DNA of 64,000 nt from Alphaproteobacteria bacterium (GTDB lineage Bacteria; Pseudomonadota; Alphaproteobacteria; Micropepsales; Micropepsaceae): positions 1 to 64,000 of the forward strand of contig WGNJ01000015.1 in assembly GCA_016124635.1 (NCBI GenBank). The letters are read 5' to 3'. Of this stretch, positions 14,946 through 24,285 are shown one piece after another. The notes below the pieces were generated by a model, which saw only the letters and a program-made list of their open reading frames with translations, made no database searches and was not told where the DNA came from. The position numbers and the translations under genes are program-made. Position 1 is the stretch's first letter, and every line of letters begins with the position of its first letter.

Positions 14946-16892
14946 TTATCCTGCCTTGTTCACCCGCATATACCACTCGACAAGGCGGCGCACCTGACGC
15001 GCCGTATAGTGCCGCGCCAGCATCCGCTTGACGAACTCGTTGTGCTTGGACTGCGTATCGGAGTCCTTCTTCGACTCGAAGGAGATGACCGGCAGCAGAT
15101 CCTCGACCTGGGTGAACATCCGCTTCTCGATGACGTTGCGGATCTTTTCGTAGGACGTCCACGACGGATTACGCCCGTCGTTGGCCGCACGATGACGCAA
15201 GGCGAACTTCACCACTTCGTTCCGGAAGTCCTTCGGATTTGCGATTCCGGCCGGCTTCTCGATTTTCGACAACTCATTGTCGAGCATTTGACGGTCGAGC
15301 ATCTGCCCGGTATCCGGATCCTTGAAGTCCTGATCCTCGATCCAAGCGTCGGCGTAAGAGATGTAGCGGTCGAAAAGGTTCTGACCGTATTCGCTATACG
15401 ACTCGAGATAAGCCTTCTGGATTTCCTTGCCGATGAACTCGGCATAACGCGGCGCCAGCTCAGCCTTGATGTATTCGAGATATTTCTTCTCGGTGTCGTC
15501 GGCGAACTGCTCGCGCTTGATCGACTGCTCAAGCACGTACATCAGGTGAACCGGGTCCGCCGTCACCTCGTTCGTGTCGTAGTTGAATGTCTCCGACAAC
15601 ACTTTGTACGCAAAGCGCGTCGAGATGCCTGCCATGCCCTCATCGATGCCAGCGGCGTCCTTATATTCTTGCAGCGTCTTGGCCTTGGGATCTGTGTCCT
15701 TCAGCTTCTCGCCGTCATAGACGCGCAGCTTCGAGAACAGGTTCGAGTTCTCGTGTTCCTTGAGCCGCGTCATCACACAGAATTTTGCAAGCATCTCGAG
15801 TGTTTCGGGCGCCACCGGTGCTTCGCCGAGTTCCGAACCCTTGAGCAGCTTCTTGTAGATCGACACTTCTTCTGTCGTACGCAGACAATAAGGGACTGTC
15901 ACGACACAGATGCGGTCGAGAAACGCCTCATTGTTCTTGTTCGATTTGAACTGCGTCCACTCGGCTTCGTTCGAGTGCGCGAGGATGATCCCGTTGAAGG
16001 GAATCGGGCCCAACGTCTCGGTGCCGACATAGTTGCCTTCCTGCGTTGCGGTCAGCAGCGGGTGCAGCACCTTGATCGGCGCTTTGAACATTTCGACGAA
16101 TTCGAGCAGGCCTTGGTTGGCGCGGCATAGCCCGCCCGAATAGCTGTAAGCATCCGAGTCGTTCTGGCTGAAGTGCTCGAGCTTGCGGATGTCGACCTTA
16201 CCCGTGAGCGCCGAGATATCTTGGTTGTTCTCGTCGCCAGGCTCCGTCTTCGCGACCGCGATTTGACGCAGCTTTGATGGGAAGATTTTTGCAACTTCGA
16301 ACTTGGAGATATCGCCGCCGAATTCGTCGAGGCGCTTGACCGCCCACGGGCTCATGATTCCGTTCAGCCGGTGCTTCTCGATGCCGTAGCGCTCTTCGAG
16401 GAGGTTGGCGAGTTCATTCGTGCGAAAGAGGCCGAGCGGCGACTCGAAGACCGGGCTGATTTGATCGCCGGCCTTCAGCACATAAATCGGGTGGGCTTCC
16501 ATCAACTCCTTGAGCCGCTCGGCGAGCGATGACTTGCCGCCGCCGACCGGACCGAGCAGATAGAGAATCTGCCTCTTCTCTTCGAGACCTTGTGCTGCGT
16601 GCTTAAAGTAGCCGACGATTCGCTCGATCGTGTCTTCCATCCCGTAGAAGCCGTCGAACGCGCGGTACACCTTTATGGTGCGGTTGAAGAACATGCGCGA
16701 CAAGCGCGAGTCCCTCGAGGTGTCGATCAACTCCGGCTCGCCGATCGCGGCGATCATGCGTTCCGCCGGACTTGCATACATCATCGGTTTGTCGCGTGCG
16801 GCGAGGAGGTAGTCGCGCAGCGACATCGTTTCGAGTTTCTCTCTTGCATACGCTTTTGAGAATGCATCGAAGACGTCGAGTGAACTGCTCAT
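14946..16892 (-). CDS. prkA: PrkA family serine protein kinase
   Basis: A 648-residue protein with an N-terminal AAA+ domain (Walker A GPVGGGKS at about 114-121) and the PrkA C-terminal kinase-like domain. ARDKPMMYASPAERM near residue 33 is characteristic. PrkA/YeaG proteins phosphorylate a few proteins and mediate stress and stationary-phase adaptation. It heads the prkA-DUF444-spoVR operon. The ATG is the complement of 16890-16892. The 429-bp leader shared with the divergent vWA gene contains repeated TTCGTAAAyG-type sites that could bind a regulator. Confidence 0.92.
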   Translation of the reverse strand: MSSSLDVFDAFSKAYAREKLETMSLRDYLLAARDKPMMYASPAERMIAAIGEPELIDTSRDSRLSRMFFNRTIKVYRAFDGFYGMEDTIERIVGYFKHAAQGLEEKRQILYLLGPVGGGKSSLAERLKELMEAHPIYVLKAGDQISPVFESPLGLFRTNELANLLEERYGIEKHRLNGIMSPWAVKRLDEFGGDISKFEVAKIFPSKLRQIAVAKTEPGDENNQDISALTGKVDIRKLEHFSQNDSDAYSYSGGLCRANQGLLEFVEMFKAPIKVLHPLLTATQEGNYVGTETLGPIPFNGIILAHSNEAEWTQFKSNKNNEAFLDRICVVTVPYCLRTTEEVSIYKKLLKGSELGEAPVAPETLEMLAKFCVMTRLKEHENSNLFSKLRVYDGEKLKDTDPKAKTLQEYKDAAGIDEGMAGISTRFAYKVLSETFNYDTNEVTADPVHLMYVLEQSIKREQFADDTEKKYLEYIKAELAPRYAEFIGKEIQKAYLESYSEYGQNLFDRYISYADAWIEDQDFKDPDTGQMLDRQMLDNELSKIEKPAGIANPKDFRNEVVKFALRHRAANDGRNPSWTSYEKIRNVIEKRMFTQVEDLLPVISFESKKDSDTQSKHNEFVKRMLARHYTARQVRRLVEWYMRVNKAG

Positions 16893-17321
16893 GGGATCCC
16901 GCTTGCTGTCCGCCTACTAAAACTCACACGGTCGTCGCTAAGGCTAAACGGTGGCACCACAATGGCCGTGCACGTTTTATGCCGTGTTCGTAAACGTGCC
17001 ACTTTCGTAAATGGTGCCAGTATCACGTCAAACAACCGTAAACTCCGGTCGAAATCCCCGAATTCAGGGGGTTTTCTCATGCTAGTGATTTGCGGCTGAA
17101 CAAGTGTACATCGTTGCGTTGCAGCGAAAAGCGAATTCGGCGAACAGGTCGGTGGATTTCGTCCAACGCGTGATCACATCGCCGCAGCAACGCCCAATTC
17201 CCGCCTCATTGCAGGCCGCATTGCGCCACAGGCGACGGATTATCTCCCGGTCGGCCGGGTCATGCGCAAGCTGACGTAACCGCCACAAGCGCGCCTTGCC
17301 GTTATCCCCTGGGAGACCATC
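16893..17321. other. 429-bp divergent promoter region between prkA and vWA gene
   Basis: I find no gene here. Visible structure: two direct repeats TTCGTAAACGTGCCA (16987-17001) and TTCGTAAATGGTGCCA (17004-17019), with an inverted TGGCACCA at about 16952-16959, and a hairpin with a T-run at 17052-17077. The repeats lie about 100 bp upstream of prkA and could be regulator sites. No convincing sigma-54 -12 element follows the TGGCAC-like words. Confidence 0.4.
17052..17077 (+). terminator. Possible intrinsic terminator in prkA/vWA intergenic region
   Basis: AAATCCCC and GGGGGTTTT pair around a GAATTCA loop, followed by TTTTCT. The stem is short and the complementary strand also yields a U-rich end (AAAACCCCC context), so orientation is ambiguous. 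No gene reads into it, so if real it would end a small unannotated transcript. Confidence 0.25.
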
Positions 17322-18926
17322 ATGTTGAAAACGAATCACTCTGGCTTCGCGCATTACTGGCGCCGAAGCTTCGCCGGAGCGGCCGGAAGTCTGGCGCTTA
17401 CAATAGGCCTAGGTGTGACGCCGGCACTCGCCAGCGACCCCGTGAGAGCGCAGGTTTTGCTGGATCAGCCTACCGTCCTCGCCGGTGGCGACAGCGTGGT
17501 TTACGTCGTCGTTCACTTTGAAGGAATTGACGAAGAAGGAGGCGATCGGCGCGACCGGCCGCCTCTTAATTTGGCACTGGTGCTCGATCGATCGGGCTCG
17601 ATGTCCGACGCCGGCAAGATTGATTACCTGCGCCGCGCGGCGAAGCTGGCGGTGGACCAGCTGGGCGAGAACGACACCTTGTCCATCGTCGAATACGACG
17701 ACCAGATCACACTGATGCGCGCAGCCGCTCGGGTGGGCGACACGAGCGAAATCAAGCGCAAGATCGACGAGCTTACGCCTCGCGGGTCGACCAACCTGAC
17801 CGGCGGCATGATGCGCGGTGTCGAGGAGGTTCGCCGGGCGATGGACGGGCCCGCGAATCGCGACGACACGATAACGCGCGTCATCCTTATGTCGGACGGC
17901 CTCGCCAACACCGGCATTACCAACCCGACGGAGATCGCTCGTCTGGTGCGCGAAGCCAAACATGATGGCGTGCGTATCTCGGCGATCGGTCTCGGCCGCG
18001 ACTACGATGAAGACCTGATGCAAGCCATCGCCGAGAACGGTGGTGGTCGATACTACTATGTCGAGTCGCCGACCCAGATCGCCCGCATGTTCCAGGAGGA
18101 GCTATCGACGCTCTTCGAGACCTGCGCGAGCGACATACAGCTTCAATTCCACGGCAGCGCCGCGGTCAAAAAGGTTGAGATTGTCGGGTACGATGACGCC
18201 GCAGGGACCCGCAACGCCACGCGCGTGCTTGAGGACGTTTATGGAGGTGAGAAGCGTTCAGTCCTGCTGCGCTTGGAGATTGCAGCGCCACGCTCCGGCC
18301 AAGCCGATCTCGGGCAACTCATTCTGAACTACAAGTCCGCCAAGACGCGCGAGGCCAAGACATTCTCGCAGGCGCTGTCGGTCAACGTCTCCAGCGATCG
18401 CGCTGCGGTGGAGCATGCCCGCAACACCGATGCGACTGTTGAGGCGACGCTGGCGGAGGCCGAGCGGAAACAAAAGGCTCAGGTCAAGCTCTTTGAGCAA
18501 GGCCGCAGGGCGGAGGCACAACAAAACCTGACCGCGATGGCGAGCGATCTCGAGGCCAAGAACCGCACGCTGAAGGACGAGCGCATCCGCCGGAAGATCG
18601 AAGCCCTGAACGTCGAGAACCGTCAGATGACGACAGCGGCCGGGTCGCCGGAAGCCTCGGCCGGGTTCCTGAAATCCAGCAAGCAGCGGCTGTATCAGGC
18701 AAAGCAAGGCAATCGCCAACTCTACGCGATGAGACCCGGCGACACGGGCGTGGCGGTGGAGCAGTTGCAGCAGGCCTTGCAACGGGCGGGCTTCTACAAG
18801 GGTCCGATCGACGGCAAGTATGACGACGACGTCAAGACCGCGGTCGAGGCCTACCAGCGCTCGCAACACGCGACCGCCGACGGTGTCGCCGGCGCTGCGA
18901 CAATGGATGCACTCGGCCTGTACTGA
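17322..18926 (+). CDS. Exported vWA-domain protein with C-terminal peptidoglycan-binding domain
   Basis: A 534-residue protein. The N-terminal export signal (about residues 1-38, ending TPALAS) is followed by a vWA domain with an intact metal site D89-R-S-G-S93 and later VILMSDGLANTG. Residues about 375-450 are charged and helical, possibly coiled coil. The last 65 residues are a PG_binding_1 repeat (MRPGDTGVAVEQLQQAL to AATMDALGLY). It is probably periplasmic, anchored to the cell wall, and a scaffold for protein contacts. A GGGAG site precedes the ATG and a strong terminator follows, so it is monocistronic. Confidence 0.85.
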   Translation: MLKTNHSGFAHYWRRSFAGAAGSLALTIGLGVTPALASDPVRAQVLLDQPTVLAGGDSVVYVVVHFEGIDEEGGDRRDRPPLNLALVLDRSGSMSDAGKIDYLRRAAKLAVDQLGENDTLSIVEYDDQITLMRAAARVGDTSEIKRKIDELTPRGSTNLTGGMMRGVEEVRRAMDGPANRDDTITRVILMSDGLANTGITNPTEIARLVREAKHDGVRISAIGLGRDYDEDLMQAIAENGGGRYYYVESPTQIARMFQEELSTLFETCASDIQLQFHGSAAVKKVEIVGYDDAAGTRNATRVLEDVYGGEKRSVLLRLEIAAPRSGQADLGQLILNYKSAKTREAKTFSQALSVNVSSDRAAVEHARNTDATVEATLAEAERKQKAQVKLFEQGRRAEAQQNLTAMASDLEAKNRTLKDERIRRKIEALNVENRQMTTAAGSPEASAGFLKSSKQRLYQAKQGNRQLYAMRPGDTGVAVEQLQQALQRAGFYKGPIDGKYDDDVKTAVEAYQRSQHATADGVAGAATMDALGLY

Positions 18927-18952
18927 GCGCGTCGCAAATATGTTGAACTGTG

Positions 18953-18990
18953 GCGCGAGGGATGAAATGCTTCTCCCTCGCGCTTTTATT
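18953..18990 (+). terminator. Rho-independent terminator after the vWA gene
   Basis: GCGCGAGGG (18953-18961) pairs perfectly with CCCTCGCGC (18975-18983), followed by TTTTATTT. It lies 27 bp after the vWA stop codon. Confidence 0.85.
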
Positions 18991-19015
18991 TGTACAGCGT
19001 GGTTAAGGGCCGCCT

Positions 19016-19600
19016 ATGGACGACACAATCCGCATAGGCATCAGGCTTGCGCGTCCGGCTGACGCGGGCGAGATCGCCCATGTCTATGTCGATTCGTGGC
19101 GCGACACCTACGCGAACATCCTACCCGAAGCCGGTCTTCTCAAGATGTCCAAGGCCGAACACACGATGGGCTGGGCGCGGACGATCAAAGCTTCGAACTT
19201 GCGCAACCCGGTGCTCGTCGCCGCCGATACGAAACAGAATGTCTACGGCTTCGCCAGTGCCGGTCCGTCGCGCGATCGCTCGCTCCCTTACGAGGGTGAG
19301 GTCTACACGCTCTATGTCGCGCCCGGTTGGACCGGACAAGGTCTCGGATCCGCGCTGCTGAGTTCGGTGTTCCGCTTGTTCTCGAAGGCGAACTATCGCG
19401 GCATCATCATTTGGGCGCTGTCCGACAATCCGTCCCGCTTCTTCTACGAGGCGCTGGGCGGACAGATCGTTGCAGAGCGCGATCACACGATGTGGGGCCG
19501 CAAGATGCGGGAAGTCGGCTACGGCTGGCCGTCGCTCGAAGGCTTGAAGCCCACGAGCCGCATCGGGCGCGGCGCACCGCTTCCGCCGACCAACGCCTGA
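19016..19600 (+). CDS. GNAT family N-acetyltransferase
   Basis: A 194-residue protein with a GNAT core: IRLARPADAGEIAHVYVDSW at the start, strand 4 VYTLYVAPGWTGQGLGSALL with the acetyl-CoA pyrophosphate loop (GQGLGSAL), and the closing FYEALGGQIVAERD. The acceptor substrate is unknown. A C-terminal tail of about 30 residues (GLKPTSRIGRGAPLPPTNA) extends past the domain. It is convergent with the SDR gene, whose stop is four bases away. Confidence 0.85.
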   Translation: MDDTIRIGIRLARPADAGEIAHVYVDSWRDTYANILPEAGLLKMSKAEHTMGWARTIKASNLRNPVLVAADTKQNVYGFASAGPSRDRSLPYEGEVYTLYVAPGWTGQGLGSALLSSVFRLFSKANYRGIIIWALSDNPSRFFYEALGGQIVAERDHTMWGRKMREVGYGWPSLEGLKPTSRIGRGAPLPPTNA

Positions 19601-19604
19601 TCGA

Positions 19605-20405
19605 TCAGCGCTCGCCGCGCGAACGCGCGCGCATGATCATCAATCCCACCTGGTCCGGCAGATACTTCGCGAGCAGCACGATCCCCTTGTTCACCGGCCC
19701 GTTCACGTGGACGACCTTGTTGCGCATGACCGCGTCGTAGCCTTCCTGCGCAACGTTCTCCGACGTCATCCACATATAAGACGGCATCTTCGAAACCTGC
19801 TCGCGATTGCCCGTCACATCGTGGAATTCGCTGTAGGTGAAGCCCGGGCAAAGCGCCGTCACGTGCACGCCGTTGGCCTCTTGCTCGAGGTGCAACGACC
19901 GAGAGAACTGCACCATGAAGCTTTTGGCGGCACCGTAGAGCGTTGAACTGGCGGCGCCCGGGATCATGCCGGCGACCGAGGCAACATTGATGATGTAGCC
20001 TTTTTTGCGCGCCACCATGTCCGGCAGCAGCCGGTGCACCAGCTCGCACGGTGCCGTCACCAGCACTTGGATGAAATCGCGCTGCGTCGACCAGCTCGTG
20101 CCGTCGTAGTTTGCCGGCACGCCGTAACCTGCGTTGTTGACGAGCGCGTCGACCTTCAGGCCGCTCGTCTTGATCTCCGCCACCAGGCGCTCGGCGCCCG
20201 TCGGATCGGCAAGATCTTTGGCGATCACGGTCACCTTGATCCCGTGCCGGCTCTCCAACTCGGCCGCAAGCGCCGCGAGCCGCTCTTCCCGCCGCGCCGT
20301 CAGAATCAAGTCGAAGCCGTTCTTGGCAAACACCTCGGCGAACGCCTTGCCGATACCAGCCGACGCCCCCGTGACCAACGCCGTCAACCCATGCCCGCTC
20401 GCCAT
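19605..20405 (-). CDS. SDR family oxidoreductase
   Basis: A 266-residue classical SDR with the cofactor motif TGASAGIG near residue 13, DALVNNAGYG, and the active-site triad Ser in INVASVAG plus YGAAK. TARREERL after strand 2 suggests NADP preference. The subgroup resembles DltE/17-beta-HSD12-like reductases with a lengthened C-terminus, but the substrate is unknown. ATG 20405 has a GGAG site; the reading frame upstream lacks SDR features. Confidence 0.85.
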   Translation of the reverse strand: MASGHGLTALVTGASAGIGKAFAEVFAKNGFDLILTARREERLAALAAELESRHGIKVTVIAKDLADPTGAERLVAEIKTSGLKVDALVNNAGYGVPANYDGTSWSTQRDFIQVLVTAPCELVHRLLPDMVARKKGYIINVASVAGMIPGAASSTLYGAAKSFMVQFSRSLHLEQEANGVHVTALCPGFTYSEFHDVTGNREQVSKMPSYMWMTSENVAQEGYDAVMRNKVVHVNGPVNKGIVLLAKYLPDQVGLMIMRARSRGER

Positions 20406-20433
20406 GTCAGCTCCGCCCGATTCGTTCGCTCGC

Positions 20434-20958
20434 CTAAAGGTCCTTCGGCCGCATGAAATCGGCAAGACGCCCGTGCCCCACTTTCAAATCGTCCCAGGCC
20501 TTGATCGGCACTTTGATGACCGCAAGCGCCGCCGTTGAGAACTTGTCGCGCATCCTCTTGTGCAGCTTCTCTTCATCCGTGTCTTCCGGCGAACGGGTGA
20601 GTATGGCGGCGAGCTGCGCCAGCCCCGGATTGTGCCCAATGATCATCGCCGACTTGATGTCACTGTCGAGCCAGGTCAACCGATCAAGCAGCTTGTGCGG
20701 CTCGGCCAGATAGATGCTGTCCTCGAACCGAACGGTCAGATCATCGCCCAAAGCGTCCTTGAGCGCATCGAACGTCTCGACGGTTCGCCGCGCCGTCGAG
20801 CAAAGAACGATGTCGGGCCGGTATTTCTTCGACTTGATGTAGGCCGCCATCTCAGGCGCCGCCTTCTTGCCGCGCTCGCTGAGCGGACGCTCGTGATCCT
20901 TGAGCCCGCCGTCGGCCCAATCGGATTTGGCATGTCGAAAGAGGTAAACCGTCTTCAC
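20434..20958 (-). CDS. sixA: SixA-type histidine phosphatase
   Basis: A 174-residue histidine-phosphatase-superfamily protein. The catalytic RHG-type motif is LFRHAKSDW at residues 5-13, and the second His is in IIGHNPGLAQ. SixA enzymes remove phosphate from phosphohistidine in phosphorelay or PTS proteins. A GTG start at 20958 is chosen because KTVYLFRHAK should be within the first residues and a GAGGTG site lies upstream. The neighbouring TerB gene reads in the same direction. Confidence 0.85.
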   Translation of the reverse strand: MKTVYLFRHAKSDWADGGLKDHERPLSERGKKAAPEMAAYIKSKKYRPDIVLCSTARRTVETFDALKDALGDDLTVRFEDSIYLAEPHKLLDRLTWLDSDIKSAMIIGHNPGLAQLAAILTRSPEDTDEEKLHKRMRDKFSTAALAVIKVPIKAWDDLKVGHGRLADFMRPKDL

Positions 20959-21013
20959 GAAGCACCTCGCGCAAACGGATGTTCGGCGGCCGCGTCGAGG
21001 GTACGAGCGCGCC

Positions 21014-21433
21014 TCAGGCCGTGACCCGGTAGTGACGCACGATCGCCGCCCGTTCGAGCGCCGCCGCAACCAGCCGGTCGATGCCGAGTTCGGTCTTCAG
21101 ACGCTGCAGCACGCGGTTTTCCTCCGGCAAGACCGGCGCATCCGCGAGCGCGATGTCCAGCCCAAGCGCGTAGGCCGTCTCTCGCAAATGCGGCGTCAGC
21201 GCCTCCTTCACGAGACCGAGCACCGCATTGAACCCCTCGCGTTCCTGCAGGATCGCCGCGCACTCCCGCGCCACCGGAATGATCTTGTTCTCGTCGAAGC
21301 CTTCGAAGACGCGAACCGAGCGGACGATGTCGCCGATCGTGTGCAGCTCCGCGTCGCTCATTTGAGCGTCGGATGCCGACACGACCACCATCACATAGAT
21401 CAGCGCCGACTGGGGGTTCAAAGTCGAGGTCAT
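21014..21433 (-). CDS. TerB-like tellurite-resistance-domain protein
   Basis: A 139-residue all-helical protein resembling the TerB/DjlA N-terminal fold: SALIYVMVVVSASDAQMSD with the acidic metal-binding segment, then EGFDENKI and HLRETAYALGLDIALAD. Stand-alone TerB proteins are common in Hyphomicrobiales and are not by themselves evidence of tellurite resistance. It lies 41 bp downstream of the dinG-like gene in the same orientation, then sixA, possibly one operon. Confidence 0.75.
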   Translation of the reverse strand: MTSTLNPQSALIYVMVVVSASDAQMSDAELHTIGDIVRSVRVFEGFDENKIIPVARECAAILQEREGFNAVLGLVKEALTPHLRETAYALGLDIALADAPVLPEENRVLQRLKTELGIDRLVAAALERAAIVRHYRVTA

Positions 21434-21474
21434 GAGCGTTCGCGAGCGGCCTTTTGTTCAAGTTGGCCGGGACC

Positions 21475-24285
21475 TTAGTCAGGCCCTTGCGCCTGGGCAA
21501 GCCCGGGAGATGCAAGGAACTGCCGCACGCCGGCAATGGCATCGGCAAGCGCGAGACGCTCGACGACGACGCCCTGCGGCAAGCCCGACAGCAGCCGCGA
21601 CGGCGTTCGCGCATCGAGGATCACGAATACGCCCCGATCGCTGGCGCGCCGGATCAGACGTCCGAAGCCTTGCGCCAATCTGAGCCGCGTCAGCTGATCG
21701 TCGAAGCCCTTGCCGAACTGCACGCACCGCGCCTTGTGCAAAATGTCCGGCCGCGGCCACGGCACCCGCTCGAACACGACCAGCCTGAGCGATCGGCCCG
21801 GCACATCCACGCCGTCACGCAAGGCGTCCGTTCCGAGCAGACAAGAATCCTCATCTTCACGGAACAGATCGACGAGCGATCCGGTATCGAGCCCATCGAC
21901 GTGCTGCGCGTAAAGCGGCAATCCGTGCGTCGCGAGCGGCTCGGCGATCGCGCGATACGTCATCTTCAGCGAGCGAATAGAGGTGAAGAGTCCGAGCGCC
22001 CCGCCGCCGGCCGCCAGGAACAGCTCGCGATACGCCGTCGCCAACAGCTCGGGATCGCGATTGAGATCGCGCACCACGATCACCCGCGTCTGTCGTCCAT
22101 AGTCGAACGGCGAGACGAACGACGCGCGGACCGGCGGCAAGACGAGGTGCGCCGCGCCTGTGCGAATCTCGGCGGCGCGCCAATCCTCGCCGACGCCGTC
22201 ATCGGCCGGCGCCTTGTCGCGCAGCGTCGCCGAGGTGATGAACACGCCGTGCGCTGGTTCGAGCACTTCGGCAGCGAACGGCACGGTCGGATCAATACGA
22301 TGCCGGTAGAAGCCGATGTCGGTGTCGTGCCCGTCGCTCCGCTCGACGCCAAGCCAATCGACGAATCCTGCGGGCGCCTCCTGACCGATACTGCCGAGCG
22401 CATCGATCCAATTCGGCAGAATAAGCCGCGCGCGCCGCTCGATCCCGCGCAGCGCCGCCTCGGCGCGCATGCGGTGCTGGGCGACCAGCTCGTCCGCGCT
22501 CTCGGTGAGCATCTTGCGCAGCGCCGCCGCGATCTGCATGAGCGGCACGATCAGCGCCTTCAGATCGTGCGCCAGCGTTACCGCCGTCTCGCGCACGTCG
22601 GCCGTCACCGGATGCACCTCGCATTCGAGCCCGTAGGGCCCAGCGATGTCGTCGGCCCGCGCGCGCACTTGAGTCCGCGCGGCGGCGAGGAAGCGTTCCA
22701 TGCTTCCGCGCGGTGCATCGTTGCCGACACGCGATAGCCAGCCGTCGCCGGGCAACGCCAGCGCGAGTTGCGCCACTTCCTGCAGCCGTTCGATCTCTTC
22801 CGGATCGTTCTCGAAGACGGGATTGAGCCGCTCGATCAGGCCACGGCTACGCCGCGCGCCACGTCCCTCGGCGCCGCGCAGCCAGCGCCGCATTTCGGCA
22901 CCCTCCCAACCCGTGATGTGCACGGCGAAGAAGCTGTCGGCCGCGTCGAAGATGTGATGCCCCTCGTCGAACACATAGCGTGTGGGTCCCGCGGGCCGCG
23001 CCTCGGGATCAGAATCCAGCATCGCCGTCGCCCGCGCCGCTTCGACCATCGTCAGCGCATGATTGGCGACGACCACGCGGCTCGCGCGCGTCTTGCGCAC
23101 GACGCGCTCCAGGAAGCAGCGGCGATAATGCGGACACGCCGCATAGATGCACTCGCCGTGACGATCGGTGAGGCTCGATGCCAATCCGGGATAAGGCCAA
23201 GCCCACGCTGGAAAGTCGCCGCCCTGCAGATCGCCGTCTTTCGTCGCCGTGATCCAGCGCGCGACCAGCCCCAGCGCCACCGTCTCGCGCTCGACCAACA
23301 CCGGCAGCCGCGTCGTCGCCTCTTCGAAGTTCAAGAGACAGAGATAGTTCTCGCGCCCCTTGCGCACCGTGACCTTCTCCGCGCGCTCTGCATCGCTCGG
23401 ATAGACCCGCGTCAGCTCCTGCGCGATCTGGCGCTGCAGGTTCTTGGTGTAGGTCGAGATCCAGACCTGCCCCTGATTCCGCTCAGCCCACAGCGTTGCC
23501 GGCGCGAGGTAGCCGGCCGTCTTGCCGAGACCGGTGCCCGCTTCCGCCAGCACCACGATCGGATCGCCTTCGTGCACGCGCGGCCGAAACGCCTGCGCTG
23601 CGAGCGCCGAATAATCGCTCTGGCTCGCACGAATTTCGGCGTCACGCCCGACGATGGTTTTCAGTTGGAGCCGTGCTTCCTGCTCGTCGATCGGCTGCGA
23701 ACCCGGCTGTCCTTGCGGCGCAAATTCTTCCCACTCGCCAAGCCCGCGCCAGACGTCGAGCCCAGGCGTCGCCTTCGCGCGCCCGTCGTGATCGAGCCGC
23801 GCCATGAGGAGCGGCGCCCACGACCACCGTGCCTGCCCCATCGCCGCCACGATACGCGCGGCACGCTTGCGCTCGATCTCGGGCCAGGCTTGCGCTTCGT
23901 CGAGCAACTGCGCCGCCGCCGTGCGCAGAAACAAAGCCTGCGCCGGCAACTCGCGCGGAACGTCATGCCCAAGAACGCGCGCCAACGCGCCGATGCTTGG
24001 CGCAATCGGCTGAGCCGGCCACACGAATGCGAAGAGATCGAGCACGTCGAAGTGACTCGCGCGCCCCTCGCGATGCGATCGTCCAAGCCGATTGAACGTC
24101 AGGTTCGTATGCGCCAACAGGTAGGGCGTCGACACCGCGCCTTGCAGCACTAGCTCCGGCGCCGGCTCGACGACGGAGCCATCTGCACGCGCAACGACCG
24201 CGCGGCGAAACCCGGTTGCGAGCGCGGGCATCGTCAGTTCGCTTTGTTGCGCAATCGAGTCCATCGGCTCACTATGCCGCAGCAT
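21475..24285 (-). CDS. DinG/XPD-type ATP-dependent DNA helicase
   Basis: A 936-residue superfamily 2 Fe-S helicase. An N-terminal region of about 230 residues without a recognised nuclease motif precedes the Walker A EAGTGLGKT (248-256). The cluster cysteines appear in YLCLLN, GECIYAACPHYRRC, and the DEAH-type box reads VFDEGHH. The C-terminal motifs LLGTDALRDGVDVPG and QGFGRLIRRASDRG complete the motor. Such enzymes unwind 5'-tailed DNA, R-loops or D-loops in repair. The start is uncertain among ATGs at 24285, 24264 and 24231; none has a strong ribosome site. Confidence 0.88.
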   Translation of the reverse strand: MLRHSEPMDSIAQQSELTMPALATGFRRAVVARADGSVVEPAPELVLQGAVSTPYLLAHTNLTFNRLGRSHREGRASHFDVLDLFAFVWPAQPIAPSIGALARVLGHDVPRELPAQALFLRTAAAQLLDEAQAWPEIERKRAARIVAAMGQARWSWAPLLMARLDHDGRAKATPGLDVWRGLGEWEEFAPQGQPGSQPIDEQEARLQLKTIVGRDAEIRASQSDYSALAAQAFRPRVHEGDPIVVLAEAGTGLGKTAGYLAPATLWAERNQGQVWISTYTKNLQRQIAQELTRVYPSDAERAEKVTVRKGRENYLCLLNFEEATTRLPVLVERETVALGLVARWITATKDGDLQGGDFPAWAWPYPGLASSLTDRHGECIYAACPHYRRCFLERVVRKTRASRVVVANHALTMVEAARATAMLDSDPEARPAGPTRYVFDEGHHIFDAADSFFAVHITGWEGAEMRRWLRGAEGRGARRSRGLIERLNPVFENDPEEIERLQEVAQLALALPGDGWLSRVGNDAPRGSMERFLAAARTQVRARADDIAGPYGLECEVHPVTADVRETAVTLAHDLKALIVPLMQIAAALRKMLTESADELVAQHRMRAEAALRGIERRARLILPNWIDALGSIGQEAPAGFVDWLGVERSDGHDTDIGFYRHRIDPTVPFAAEVLEPAHGVFITSATLRDKAPADDGVGEDWRAAEIRTGAAHLVLPPVRASFVSPFDYGRQTRVIVVRDLNRDPELLATAYRELFLAAGGGALGLFTSIRSLKMTYRAIAEPLATHGLPLYAQHVDGLDTGSLVDLFREDEDSCLLGTDALRDGVDVPGRSLRLVVFERVPWPRPDILHKARCVQFGKGFDDQLTRLRLAQGFGRLIRRASDRGVFVILDARTPSRLLSGLPQGVVVERLALADAIAGVRQFLASPGLAQAQGPD

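Noticed and set aside
16948-16966. A sigma-54 promoter (TGGCAC-N5-TGGC) in the prkA/vWA gap
   Set aside because: The -12 element lacks the expected TTGC and it faces the vWA gene 350 bp away rather than prkA.
21014-21433. A tellurite-resistance locus based on the TerB-like gene
   Set aside because: No other ter genes are present; lone TerB-fold proteins do not imply tellurite resistance.
22768-24153. A 461-codon plus-strand open frame opposite the helicase gene
   Set aside because: Shadow of the DinG-type coding sequence, with the same high-GC composition artefact and no recognisable domain.
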